Source of the DNA: Leishmania mexicana MHOM/GT/2001/U1103
Lineage: Eukaryota; Euglenozoa; Kinetoplastea; Trypanosomatida; Trypanosomatidae
Assembly (NCBI RefSeq): GCF_000234665.1
Contig: NC_018338.1
Coordinates: forward strand, 360,501 to 424,500
Length of the DNA stretch: 64,000 nt
Direction of reading: 5' to 3'
Every line of letters begins with the position of its first letter. Position 1 is the stretch's first letter. The notes under the pieces were generated by a model that saw only the letters and a list, made by a program, of their open reading frames with translations, ran no database searches and was not told where the DNA came from. The translations under genes were made by a program, and so were the position numbers. Positions 10,681 to 21,329 of the stretch are shown here, piece by piece.

Positions 10681-11745
10681 ATGAACGTGGAACTGCGCGT
10701 CGGCAACCGCTACCGGATCGGTCAGAAGATCGGCTCCGGCTCCTTTGGTGAGATCTTCCGCGGCACGAACATTCAGACGGGAGACCCAGTTGCCATCAAG
10801 CTCGAGCAGGTGAAGACGCGCCACCCGCAGCTCACGTATGAGTCGCGCTTCTATCGCATCCTCGGCAGCGGCGGCGGCGCCGTCGGCATCCCCATGATGT
10901 TCTACCACGGCGTCGAGGGTGAGTTCAACGTGATGGTGATTGAACTGCTCGGTCCCTCCCTGGAAGACCTCTTTTCCTTTTGCGGTCGCCGCCTCTCGCT
11001 GAAGACGACGCTGATGCTGGCAGACCAGATGATCAGCCGCATCGAGTTTGTGCATAGCAAGAGCGTTCTGCACCGCGACATCAAACCGGACAATTTTCTC
11101 ATGGGCACCGGAAAGAAGGGCCACCACGTGTACATCATCGACTTTGGGCTGGCGAAGAAGTATCGTGACCCCCGCACGCACGCCCACATCCCGTACAAGG
11201 AGGGCAAGAGCCTGACCGGCACGGCCCGCTACTGTAGTATCAACACGCACATGGGCGTGGAGCAGGGCCGCCGTGACGACATGGAGGGCATCGGCTACAT
11301 CCTCATGTACTTCCTTCGTGGGTCGCTGCCATGGCAGGGCTTGAAGGCCCACACGAAGCAGGAGAAGTACAACCGCATTTCCGAGCGAAAGCAGACGACG
11401 CCGGTGGAGCTGCTGTGCAAGGGCTTCCCCAGCGAGTTTGCTGCCTACATGAACTACGTGCGTGCGCTGCGCTTCGAGGACAAGCCCGACTACTCGTACC
11501 TGAAGCGCATGTTCCGCGACCTCTTTGTGCGCGAGGGCTACCATGTCGACTACGTCTTCGACTGGACGCTGAAGCGCATTCACGAGAGTCTGCAGGAGCA
11601 GCAGTCGTTCCCTGGCGGCAGCAACGGTGGCGGCGCTGCGGGCAATGGCTCCCCGGTGAACCAAAGCCCGGCACAGGGCGGCAACGTTGGTGCCCCGAAC
11701 AGCGCTAACAATAACCAGGAATCGGGTGTGCCAGAGCAGCAGTAG
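10681..11745 (+). CDS. CK1.2: Casein kinase 1 isoform 2 (CK1.2)
   Basis: A 354-residue CK1-family kinase, the close paralogue of CK1.1 located 2.4 kb upstream. Motifs: GSGSFGEI loop, lysine in [27 protein letters not shown] and the CK1-type SIN motif. The catalytic domain fills residues 1 to about 295. The tail is rich in Gly, Asn, Gln, Ser and Pro ([12 protein letters not shown] and NSANNNQ segments), and such tails in CK1 enzymes affect activity and localisation. From the literature on Leishmania, CK1.2 is the abundant isoform, is exported in vesicles and is essential. No signal peptide is visible, which fits non-classical export. A 129-bp block covering the DFG to SIN region is identical in DNA to CK1.1. 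The downstream gene-poor stretch of over 7 kb suggests a very long 3' UTR or unannotated transcripts. Confidence 0.96.
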   Translation: MNVELRVGNRYRIGQKIGSGSFGEIFRGTNIQTGDPVAIKLEQVKTRHPQLTYESRFYRILGSGGGAVGIPMMFYHGVEGEFNVMVIELLGPSLEDLFSFCGRRLSLKTTLMLADQMISRIEFVHSKSVLHRDIKPDNFLMGTGKKGHHVYIIDFGLAKKYRDPRTHAHIPYKEGKSLTGTARYCSINTHMGVEQGRRDDMEGIGYILMYFLRGSLPWQGLKAHTKQEKYNRISERKQTTPVELLCKGFPSEFAAYMNYVRALRFEDKPDYSYLKRMFRDLFVREGYHVDYVFDWTLKRIHESLQEQQSFPGGSNGGGAAGNGSPVNQSPAQGGNVGAPNSANNNQESGVPEQQ

Positions 11746-12472
11746 TGAAGCGCGCACGATGCGAGTCTTTGAAAAAAAAAGAAAAGGGAAAGAGGAGGAG
11801 ATAGAGGAGTACTGTGGGTGAGATCGCAACGGAAAGTGTTCTTCTAATGCGGAGTGTCATGTGGATTAGGCAACAGAGTGAAAGCTGGTGGCGTCCGAGT
11901 CGCATACGACCCTCCCCCTAATCCCATACGCATCTCTAGTCCTCTCGCCATTTTTTTTTCTTTTCGTATGTTGTCGCTCGAAACATGACTTCTGCCCTAC
12001 CTGTGTGTGCGCGCGCGTGTGCACGCTCAATGGGTGATGCGGCGGGTGTGCTTCTCCTCCTCCCCGTGGGTGGCACGTATGGGTTTCTGTGTAGCGTTCT
12101 CCTTTGCTTTTGTGTGCTCGTTCCGTTGGCGCGGTGGTTCGCGTCTTTCCGGACCCCCGCGCCTCTCCCCCTCATGCACGTCGTGCAGCGTCGCCTCCTC
12201 ATCTCCCGTCCCCTCCACATTTGATTGCGCAGACATCTATGTTCGTGCGCGGTGAGAAGACGGCACGCGGATGGGGAGGCGTGTGAGCGACTAGCAAGAC
12301 AAAGGTCGAGAAGATAGCGGAACCCCTCGGCAACGAGTGGAAGCAGGAGACGCGCCTCATCTTCCACTCTTACCCTCATATCCTCGACATAGCGGCAAGT
12401 GAGAAGCAAAGGAGAGAGATCTAGTATATGCTCGTCACATTGCGTGGCAGCGGAAGGGCAAGGGGGCACGGT

Positions 12473-12490
12473 GAGTCGATTGTTCGACTC
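12473..12490 (+). other. Short perfect hairpin
   Basis: GAGTCGA and TCGACTC form a perfect 7-bp stem around a TTGT loop. Its right arm mimics a tRNA B box, but no tRNA cloverleaf surrounds it. Function unknown. Confidence 0.4.
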
Positions 12491-14131
12491 CCTATAGATT
12501 GCGCATGGCCAAGCATCAGCAGCACACATACACACGCGTGTGCATTTCATCCTCTCGGCGTCACTTCCTCGTTTTGCCCCTTCCCGGATCCTCTGATTTC
12601 TCTCTTTTTCGCGTGGGGAGCTCACGAAGGAGGAGATGGATTCTACCGTTCTGAGTGTCCTCTCTTGCTTTCGCTCCCTCGTCGCATGTGTATGCGGTGG
12701 ATGCGAACGTCTGTGTTCGTCGTGGTTGAGGGTGCACGTATTCTTTTGGTGCGAGCTCCCTCCTCCTCTCCTCCTCCGATGTGCACTCTCTCTCTCCATG
12801 TGTGTCACCTTTTGTTTCTTGTCGTTGCTGTTTGCCGTTGGCGCCCCCCCCCCACTCCCCTCTTCTTCATGTTCTCTAGTCTTTCTCTTGTGGTGTTAGA
12901 TGCATAGGTCTTTCTGTGCAATTGTGTGTGATGCTTCTCTGTTCTCTTTCGTTTTTCGATGTCGGTTTTTTTTTGTTGGTGTGCCCCACCCCATCCTCGC
13001 CGTCTCTCCATTCCCTGCGCGCGCGCTCTCTGTCACCATCACTACCACCCAATCACCCACTCACCCCTGCATGTAGGGCTTTGCACACGTCGGAGGGAAA
13101 AGAGAGGGAGAGAGATGCGCGAGCAGGTGAGTCGAGCGGCCGGATGTCCTTCTTTACATTTCTCCTCTCCCTTACGATGACTGCGAGATGGTGGTGTAGT
13201 TGAACTTTTTTTTCTTTTGCTGTTGCCTCCCCCTCCCCCTCCCTCTCCGTCTGAGCATGTCTTTTTTCTTCTTCAGTCCAGTCCATCTCTTCTCCCCGCC
13301 CCAGTCCCTTTCTGCCATATGTTCCCGGTCCCCCTCCTCCCCTCCCCTCGCCTTGTTTCTTGACTTGCGTATCCTCCCTGTGTCTGTGTGCGTGTGCGTG
13401 TGCGTGTGTGTGTGTGAACCTTTTCCGTTTGGATTTGTGATGGCCCTCTGCCCGGACTCTTTCTCCACGTGCCTTTGCTTGTTTTTCTGTTGCTGTTTTC
13501 GTCATTGTGCTCGTGTCGTCGTCGTCTCAAGCTCTACGTCGCTCACTCACTCGCTCTCCAGTATTTGGCCTATGCGTGTGCATGCAGGCCTCGCGCCCCC
13601 CCCCTTTGCACGACATGCAGACGAAGAAAAGGGAAAATGGAGAAGCCAAGAGGGTGGAAGCGCTGCCATCGTCACTGCTGACGGTTTTTTTACTTCTCTA
13701 GACACTGTTAGTCTGTGCGTATCGCTGATGTGTTGGCTCGGTTAGTTATGTTTCTTGTCCGTTTTTTTTTTCGTTGTCGTTGTTCGTTCGTTTTCGATAG
13801 TGCGTGCCTCCCTGTCTTCTCTACTGTTCTCTCTCCATCACCCGCCCCCACCACCACCACCAACCTCCCGCTCTACGCTCTTGCGCGTGCGAAGAGACGG
13901 CGGCACAGACGAAAGTGTGCGCACAGATCAACTGGGACTTCTCCGGTTTCTTTCGCTGTTCTGCTTCTGGGTCTCATCCACGCGTGATGGCAACAAGCTG
14001 AGTAACGGTGCGGCTACACCTATAGTGTGTGAGCGTGTGTGCGTGTGGGTGGAAGTAGTTCTTCCTCCTCTCTCTTGTGGGTAGGATGTGGGAGAGAAGA
14101 CGACTCGCGGCCCGAGAGAGGGGAGATAGTA

Positions 14132-14172
14132 AAGGCAGGCAGGTAGGCAGGCAGGCAGGGGGTGGGGGCGAG
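14132..14172 (+). repeat. GGCA tetranucleotide repeat with G-runs
   Basis: Repeated GGCA units with one GGTA variant, ending in two runs of G. It could form a G-quadruplex in the sense RNA. Confidence 0.6.
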
Positions 14173-15082
14173 TCGACAAATACGCAAGCAGGCAAGGCGG
14201 GAGTACGCGAGCATAGGATTAGGAGGAGTCAGGCAAGACGCTGGGAGGAGGTAGGTTAGCGGAGAAGAAGAGTTGGGGTGTGTGACAGAGCCTGATGAAT
14301 TGGTTTCGTGATCGCTCTTTTCTTTCGGCGTCTTTCGGCATCCTTCGCGTGTGTGTGTGTGTGTGTTTGACAGCACTGTTTTTGTTTTATTGCTCGTTAG
14401 TTAGTTGGGTTTTGGTTTTCTGTTCTTCTCTTTTCCGTCTGTGCGTGTGCGTGTGTGTGCGTATTCTTCCGTCTTGTCGCTTGTTCTCCTTCTGCGCCTC
14501 GCCGCTTCTAACGAGGAAAAAGAAAAAGAAAAGCAGCCCAAAACACGAACTGCGTGGAAAGCGCAGTGGCGATAAAAAGGTGCGCGCGAGAGTGGCAAGA
14601 AGAGGGGAACACGAAAAAGAGAGAAACGGGAATACCTCAGTGACACGCCATCCTTTCGGTTGTTGCCGCTGTTGTTGCCGTTGTTTGTTGTTTTTTTTAC
14701 TATCTTGTTATCTTCCGTTCTCCTGTGCTTTTTTTTCTTTTTCTTCTCTTGCTCTTTCATTCTTTCAATGTCTGCGCCGCCTCGTCTCTCGTTGATCTCC
14801 TCCACGTCTTGAAATACATATGCACAAGGGACCAATTGAAAAAAAAAAGAAATCGGTGCTGGCGCCCCCACCCCACCCCAATCCGCGCCACCACTCTCTG
14901 CAAGGCAGAGATGCGAGAAAATGGGGTGGAGGCGAAAGAAACATGTCATCGATACACACGAAGCGACTAGCTCACCTGCGTGTGCGTGTGTGTATACTTA
15001 GAGGAGGGGGCGCGGAGCCGCTCGCCACCGTTTCAGCAACCTCCCCTCCCGCTCCTTTCCTGTTGCCTCCGATACCGCAACC

Positions 15083-15283
15083 ATGTTCAGGACGGAGGAC
15101 ACGCGCGAAAAATGTGACTCGGCCGTTTGCGCGGCGGATTACGTTGTAGAACGGGGGGAAGGGGGCACTGGGTTGGTCATCTTCAAGGGAGAAGCAGGCA
15201 CCCCTTTGGCGGCTTCGCCACCTCGCACCTTACCCTGTCCCTCCCACCGTCGATACTGTGCGAGGCGAAGGATGGGGATGTGA
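15083..15283 (+). CDS. Candidate small ORF, 66 residues (hypothetical)
   Basis: An ATG-initiated frame of 66 residues within the CK1.2 to CCCH-1 gap, beginning MFRTEDTREKCDS. It lies just after a C/T-rich tract (about 15040-15072). Unlike its surroundings it is not low-complexity, and about 60% of third positions are G or C, nearer to the genes in this window than to the flanking DNA. No domain is recognised; it is mildly basic towards the C-terminus. The nearest AG upstream (15036) precedes rather than follows the best pyrimidine tract, which weakens the case. Could be chance. Confidence 0.22.
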   Translation: MFRTEDTREKCDSAVCAADYVVERGEGGTGLVIFKGEAGTPLAASPPRTLPCPSHRRYCARRRMGM

Positions 15284-15298
15284 ATATATATATATATA
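15283..15298. repeat. (TA)n microsatellite
   Basis: Uninterrupted alternating AT run directly after the candidate small ORF. Confidence 0.8.
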
Positions 15299-15993
15299 CA
15301 TATGCGTGGAGGACAACATAATGAGCTCCACTGCGCTCTACTCTTTTCCATCTCCTTCACAATCACCCCTGCTCCCATTCACACTCTCGCGCGCCATCAT
15401 CAACGACGTCACTCACGGCCATTGGCTGCGTGCCCCTCCCGGCCCCTCCCCATCACGCGGGTCCACATATAAGAGACGCCACCTCCCATTTCCTTATTTA
15501 TTATTTTTGCATGTTCGCTCCATTCTTCCTCTTCGCTTGTGTCTCTCCCTCGAGACCCTCACAAGTTTCATCTCACCACATCACATGAAAGCATAGGAAC
15601 GTAAAAAGAGCGTGTGTGTGTGTATGCCCTTTGTCTGTGTCGTGTGCGTGCTACCCCCTCCCCACCCCTTATTTGTCAAGCCATCAGTTTCTCCTCCCTT
15701 TTTCATTTCGTAGTTGGAGTCAGGGCGGTTACGACACACGCACCCCTCCCGCCTCTCCGGCCCTTCTCTCTATTCCCTCACCCCCCCCCACACACACACA
15801 CATACATACAGGCACCAACCCCCCCCGCCACGCACAGGGGTCACCCGTTCGCGCGAGAAAGTACGAAAAAAAGAAAACATAAGGGGAAAATAAACAGGGA
15901 AAAAAGGCGCCCGCTCGTTTTCTTCGAATTCTGTTTTCCGCTGTATTCTCTCGAATCTCTCTCTCTGTCTCTCTCTTGGCCTGAGTGTGTTCT

Positions 15994-16019
15994 TTATATA
16001 AATATATATATATATATAT
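15994..16019. repeat. (TA)n microsatellite followed by GT run
   Basis: Alternating AT run with one AAT interruption, then GTGTGTGT. Confidence 0.8.
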
Positions 16020-17983
16020 TGTGTGTGTCTCTGTCTGTGCACTCGCGCGTTTGCGTACTGCATTTGAGTGCGTGCGCCTCCGTCTGCGTGTTGTCGTTGT
16101 TGTTTGTGTCTTGTGTTGTGTGTGTTCCCTCTTTGCGTAGCGGTAGTCGTATTGGTCGCTACGGCTTACACGTGTTCTTGCCTCGGCCTTTTCGTTTGCC
16201 TCCCTTGAACTGTGTTGTCTTGCACTCCCTGAGCGGAAACTGCACGCGCACGCACGTATCACGTAAACCCACAATACACGTATTTCGTCTATCGCTGTGT
16301 TGAGCCTGTCGTCTTGTGTTCGAGTGTCTGACTGCGCCTCAGAAGTATTACCCTGCCCCCTCCCCATTACCAGACCCCTCTCTCTACTTTTCTCTCTTTT
16401 TATTTATTTTTCTCTTCTGCACAGATCACATACCAAACAAGGACGAACCACAAAAGGAAAGGGAGCAGGGAAAACGCCCGCGGACAAGCACAAGCGCACG
16501 CGCGTTGTATGCGGACCCGCTTCCACCAAGACAAAAAAAAAACGAAAGGAAAGCACAGCAATATCAAAGAGATCGAGCGGAAAATCTAGAGGGCGAGTGA
16601 ACAGAAGAATAAAACAGCACAAACAGGGAGCGAATCCGTGAATAAAATTTCCCAGGCGACACGTCTCTCATCCTCTCCCGTGTCTGCATTCTCCCCTCTA
16701 TTCAACCCGTCTCCTGCTTTGCTTTTCACCATTCACCACCCCTTCCGCTCTTTCCTCTCGCACTCACTCGGCCCACCTTGAAATAGTAGCATCGCCCCGC
16801 CGTTGTTTTACTCCTTTGTGTGTGTGTAGCAGCGTTAAACTCTGTGCGACTCGTGCAGAGTTTTGAGGAACGAGAGAGATACAATAAAAAAAACGCGGAA
16901 GTATTTGAACAAAAAAAGCTCAACGCAAGATTAGACAAGTATCAAAACAGGTAAGGGAACACCACCATACCCTTGCGAAGAAACACGACTACAAAGTTTT
17001 TAGCCTCTCCCTCTCGCCCTCGGCCACGCATGTGACAGTAGACGTGGTCTCTCCGCTTTACTCCCCCCCCCTCCCCCTTTTCTGGCCTGTCTAAGCTCGA
17101 TTCTGTGACTTAGTGTGTTTTTTTATCTACTGTTTGGGTCTTTCTGCCACCACCACCACCCTCGTTGCGAGACGTCAAGTAAGCCAAAGCCAACGAAGCG
17201 AATACGGAGAGGGAAACTTGACAAACGCAGGAAAGGGAAAGCGGGAATCTCTCATTTTGGTTTTTTGTTTGTTTGTTTGTTTTTTTGTTCACGTTTTATC
17301 ACCATCGCGTTAACTAATAATCGGAAATCCACAAGTACGCCAGTCATACACACAAACACGCATACGCACGCACACCGCAGCACAACGAGCAGCCGGAAAG
17401 GGACGCCAGAGATTTGGAAAAAGGACGGAAGAAACCGAAAAGGTGTTCGCAGCTGGTTTAAATTCGAAAGAGGCGAGCAAAGACCCGTCCAGGGCAGCGT
17501 AAGAAGCAGTCACAAAAAGGCGGCATAAAACAATATTTGGAAAAAAAAGACAAGTAAGCTTTTGCTTGTTTGGGACAAGCCACGCCTTAACACGTGGGCT
17601 ACTCAACCTTCCTTCTCTTGCTCGTCTCCTCGCCTCCCCGCCCCCCTCCTTCGCTCGTTCTCGACCTCGTTTACTGCTTCTGGGGTGCACCTGTGTGTGT
17701 ATATATATCTTCTCGTCCTTTTCGGCAGCTCATCATCACCCCTCCTCCACCGTCGTCCTCTCTTTTTTTCGTTTGTGAGCGCCACTGTTTCTCTCTTGTT
17801 GCTTTTCTTCTCTTCGTAGGAGCCTCCTCCTCCTCTTCCCCTACCGTTGATCGATCATATTGACGTTATCTCTCCCTCTCCTTCTCCCTCCTTCACATTT
17901 GTTCTGCTTTTTTTGGCTGTTTCCCTTTTGTTTGCCTTTGCTCCGTTTTTTACGTTCCTCTCTTGGATCCTCCCTCTCCCTCT

Positions 17984-18083
17984 NNNNNNNNNNNNNNNNN
18001 NNNNNNNNNNNNNNNNNNNNNNNNNNNNNNNNNNNNNNNNNNNNNNNNNNNNNNNNNNNNNNNNNNNNNNNNNNNNNNNNNNN
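17984..18083. other. Assembly gap (100 N)
   Basis: Exactly 100 N, the usual placeholder for a gap of unknown size. The sequence on both sides is C/T-rich low complexity (CTCCCTCTCCCTCT on the left, TTTTTTTTCTCTC on the right), a likely cause of the assembly break. The true distance between CK1.2 and the next gene is therefore not known. Confidence 0.98.
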
Positions 18084-18840
18084 CTGTTTTTTTTCTCTCT
18101 GTGGAACTCTCCCGCATCCGACGCAGTTGTGCGTGTGCGTGTGTGTGCAGGCGAAGAACGGCTAAATAAACGCTATAAACACACCCACACACACACAGAG
18201 AGAAGCGGGCAGTGTACAACGCCAATAAAAAATTGTCGAAACAGCGTCATTTTTTTCTCTTCTCCGTATTTCGTTTCGTGGGTCTTCTCCCGTCTGCTAA
18301 CCGCAGGTCTCCTCTCTCCTTTTTGTTTTGTTTACGTTGTTTATTCGGCCTGTTTTTCATCTTTCCCCGTTGTTGTTGTTTCTTCGCCCTCTTCTCTTCG
18401 TGTCTGTTTGCGTGTCGGTCGCGGGGGTTTGTGCCTCCTCCCCTTCTCCCTTTGTGTTTTGGCGTGTGTGTGTGTGTGTGTGTGTTTGCCGTTCTCTCTC
18501 TTTTCCTGCCTCTGACCTTCACAGGCGTGGACAGGCGGCTCGCACTTATACGCAACGAAAAGTGTATAATAACCAAGAACGGATTACTGCATGATAAAAA
18601 AAAAAACATTCTAAGGGGGGGGGAACACTCGTTATACGCACAAGCAATACGACGGAAAGGTACACTCCTTCCCCATCCCCTGACCTCCTCTTTCTCGTTT
18701 TGTCCTCGGGCAGTTTTGTTTGTTTGTTTTTCCGAATTTCTTGCTTCTTCCTCTCCCTCTACTTTGGGGTGTTTCTGTCAGACGACGCCTGTCGGGTCCT
18801 TCTTCGCCTGCTCTCGATTTCCTTTCATCAGCTACACTAG

Positions 18841-19173
18841 CGCAGCGCTCACTCGACGGTCGCAGCCCATTCTGGCACCGCCAAGTTTCAAGCAACCTCG
18901 CTAGCGACACCCTCCCCTCCCCCCTCCCCCTCGATCGCCTTCAACGCATTCTGCGTGAAAACGAGCGGGCATAGCACTCAGCACGCCGCTAGTGGCCTCA
19001 CCCCCACGCATTCGGCGCCGCAAGAACCCTGTGAAGACTTCCCCTTCGAAGGTTTCTCGTCCAACGTCACGGACGCCTACGGACTTGCTGTGGTCGAGAA
19101 GATTGTCTGGGACGTCGTCGGCAACTTGGCCCACTCACCCGTCAGCAACAGCTGCGCGACCCTGTCCCTCCCC
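18841..19173 (+). other. In-frame ATG-less extension upstream of CCCH protein 1
   Basis: The reading frame of the CCCH gene is open from 18841 (after a TAG at 18838) to the first ATG at 19174. Codons from about 18990 onward look coding: mostly G or C at third positions and a varied, non-repetitive translation (for example CEDFPFEGFSSNVTDAYG and VEKIVWDVVGNLAH). No ATG occurs in any + frame from 18594 to 19173. The extension has a GTG at 18955 and other near-cognate codons. It may be translated from a non-AUG codon, be a conserved 5' UTR, or reflect a lost or mis-assembled start codon. Confidence 0.5.
18907..18974 (+). promoter_or_regulatory. Predicted trans-splice acceptor of CCCH protein 1
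   Basis: A C/T tract at about 18910-18938 is followed by AG at 18964-18965 and 18973-18974. Using either would give a 5' UTR of about 200 nt with no ATG before 19174. Confidence 0.5.
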
Positions 19174-20463
19174 ATGAACACGCCACCCCTTCTAAGTGGA
19201 TCCCTGCACGAGCAGGCCCACGCGGCGACGAGCTCCGAGGACAGCCGACGCGATAGCCTCACACAAGCCACCTGGGTCGCTATCACGCCCTTCACAGGGC
19301 AGCAGAACTCGCAGTTTGGCGCCAACGAACGCTCGCCTGGCTGCGCCACCATCGCGTCGATCGGCTATCCGGAAGTGGACTCGTGGCAGTCGCTCTCGAA
19401 TCAAGAGTCCTTTAAGCCTGCCCCTGCCTCTCCTTTCGGCGCGGCGCCCAGCAACAGCGCCTTCAAGAGCAGCAACGGCAGCGCCAGCAACTCCAGCACG
19501 AACACACCAACGACGGTAGCGGCACCGGTTGCCGGTTCCGGGCCGATCAGCAACGCAGCCTCGCACTACAAGACGAAGCGATGCCGGCACTTTGATCAGT
19601 CTGGATGGTGCCCGTACCAACACCGGTGCGTATTTGCCCACGGTGATCGCGAGTTCGCTCTTTACACGGTACAAAAGAATGGTGGGAACGGCGGGAACTC
19701 CGAGGACGGCGGCCCGACGGCCTCGCAGCTCGTGCGGGAGCACATCGAGCGCAACGTGCAGCAGCTTGTGGAAGAATACGAGCTGGCTGTGGCGGAGGCG
19801 AGCGCCAAGGCTGCGGCGGGAAGCAACAGCATCGGTGGCCCTTCCCACGCTCACGGCCATCGAGGCCCGCAGATGGGCAACGGCAGCAAGGGGCCAACGA
19901 TGCCCGTTGCCCGAAACGTGTCGCCCACTCAGCCCCCTCCCCTCTTGTCTGCCACAACGCACCACCACGCATCGAATGTACATTTCCTCACCGCCACCTC
20001 TCTGGCGCCTCCGGCCGTAATGGCGATCAACGGTGCGTCGAACTCGATGGCGCAGTTCCAGGCTTTGCAGCCGCAGAACGCTCAGCAGTACCAAACACAT
20101 CAACAGCAGTTTGCCCTCGTTGGCCAGCAGCCCCTTCTCATCTCCACAATGAATGGGGTCCCTGCCGGCTCCACCTTTGCTATGGTGCCGTCGAGCTCGC
20201 CGCTGGCGGCCGCCCCGCAGTCTCTCCACGCTCTCCCTTCGCATTATCAGCAGCGGTCGATGCTGTTCGCGATGCCGGCTGGCGCGCCGGGTGTCCTCCA
20301 GTTGCAGCAGCACCAGCAGCAACCGATCTATTTCATCGAGGCTCCCTCCTACAACAACATGACCGCGAACGGCGGCAACGTTGCGGTGCCCGCGTACCCC
20401 GCTGGCTACGCAAGTGGCACCGCTGGACTTTTCAACGATGTTTTGGCGGCTCGCTTTATGTGA
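19174..20463 (+). CDS. CCCH-type zinc-finger protein 1
   Basis: A 429-residue protein from the first ATG. One CCCH finger lies at about residues 140-160 with spacing C-x8-C-x5-C-x3-H (CRHFDQSGWC, CVFAH), preceded by YKTK as in TIS11-like RNA-binding fingers. The finger is followed by a probably helical segment (SQLVREHIERNVQQLVEEYELA). The rest is low complexity: Ser/Asn/Thr before the finger, and Gln, His, Ala and Pro after it, including QQHQQQ runs. Such single-CCCH proteins in trypanosomatids typically bind mRNA and control stability or translation, and Q-rich tails often recruit other factors. Role here is inferred from family only. Gene-poor stretches of over 7 kb and 10 kb flank it. The frame continues upstream of this ATG with coding-like codons, so the true N-terminus may be longer. 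Confidence 0.88.
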   Translation: MNTPPLLSGSLHEQAHAATSSEDSRRDSLTQATWVAITPFTGQQNSQFGANERSPGCATIASIGYPEVDSWQSLSNQESFKPAPASPFGAAPSNSAFKSSNGSASNSSTNTPTTVAAPVAGSGPISNAASHYKTKRCRHFDQSGWCPYQHRCVFAHGDREFALYTVQKNGGNGGNSEDGGPTASQLVREHIERNVQQLVEEYELAVAEASAKAAAGSNSIGGPSHAHGHRGPQMGNGSKGPTMPVARNVSPTQPPPLLSATTHHHASNVHFLTATSLAPPAVMAINGASNSMAQFQALQPQNAQQYQTHQQQFALVGQQPLLISTMNGVPAGSTFAMVPSSSPLAAAPQSLHALPSHYQQRSMLFAMPAGAPGVLQLQQHQQQPIYFIEAPSYNNMTANGGNVAVPAYPAGYASGTAGLFNDVLAARFM

Positions 20464-21064
20464 CTGCGAAATCGCTCGGGGCTCACACAAGGGAAAAAAG
20501 AGAAGCAAGACCACGAAGAGGCACATGCACTCGACAGACACGCGGAAGTGCGGAATGGGGCAAGCGCGTAAGAGGAGGAATAGTAGGCAGGTGGTCATTC
20601 TCCCCTTCCCGTCCCCTTTTCTCTCACGCGTGCTGACTTTTTTGTTTCTGTTCTTGTTTTTGTTTTCACATGAATGTTTATTTTCTGTTTATCTATTTCT
20701 TCAATTTTGTTTGTTTGTTTGTTTCTTGCTGTCTTTGCTTCCTTGACACGCAGCCCTCACGTCTGTGTCTCCGTATTGTGCGGGTAGGCGAGTGTTTCGG
20801 TGCGCTTCTCGTTGCGGACGCCCTCTTCTTCCTTATTGTACTTCCCTTCACCGTTTCTGTTACTCTGCTGTGCGCTCGAGTGCTTGACTGTTCTCATTTT
20901 TTTTCTTGCCTTTGTCGTTCTCGTTCTTCTGTACGCCTGTGTCACACACACACGCACACCTCCTCCTCCTCCTCCTCCTCCTCCCCTCTCTACGTACGGA
21001 CTTGCCGCCCCTCTGTCCTCCCCTTTCTTCATTTAATTCGCGCAGCTTGATCGCCATAACCAAC

Positions 21065-21217
21065 ATGAAGTCTTCCATCTCATCGGTGCGAGAGAAAATA
21101 AAAATAAAAACAGCTGCAATGTTACGGAAAGGGGGCAGAGGCAACGTTTCACAGGGCTGGCAGGAAAAGGTGGGCAACACACACACGCGCACAGCTTTTA
21201 ATGCAGAGAAGATGTAA
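21065..21217 (+). CDS. Candidate small ORF, 50 residues (hypothetical)
   Basis: An ATG-initiated frame that follows a gene-like 5' arrangement: C/T tract with CTC repeats at about 20960-21030, AG at 21046, first ATG at 21065. The product is basic (starts MKSSISSVREKIKIK) with no domain recognised. Codon use is poor for this genome (ATA, TTA, AGA), which argues against a conserved gene. It sits between CCCH protein 1 and the zinc-finger relic. Confidence 0.2.
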   Translation: MKSSISSVREKIKIKTAAMLRKGGRGNVSQGWQEKVGNTHTRTAFNAEKM

Positions 21218-21329
21218 TAACGAAGATGCGGCGGAAGAATAGACATATTTTTTTTTCTTGCCAGCGTTGCCATCCCAACACCTCGAAGAAGACAGGAAAA
21301 GTATACACGCATACACAACCACCGCTCAC

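Larger units (their letters stand above)
11746..18840. other. Long gene-poor region downstream of CK1.2
   Basis: About 7.1 kb (plus an assembly gap) without a convincing conserved gene. It is mostly T/C-rich on the + strand with many (GT)n runs, for example 13381-13415, 14349-14367 and 18466-18486, interrupted by A-rich blocks at about 15860-15910, 16440-16640, 16860-16950, 17160-17560 and 18545-18615. Long stop-free frames here come from lack of A and translate to Cys/Val/Phe/Leu/Ser/Pro runs. A GGCA-repeat/purine block lies at 14080-14280. Possible contents: long CK1.2 3' UTR, non-coding RNAs, or small genes such as the candidate at 15083. Confidence 0.6.

Noticed and set aside
10570..11829. 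419-codon minus-strand frame across CK1.2 (and similar ones across CCCH-1, KRI1 and the epimerase gene)
   Set aside because: Antisense shadow of a GC-rich coding sequence; the sense frame has clear kinase motifs.
12421..12500. tRNA gene (B-box-like GTTCGACTC)
   Set aside because: The sequence is one arm of a simple 7-bp hairpin; no A box at the right place, no acceptor stem or anticodon arm could be drawn.
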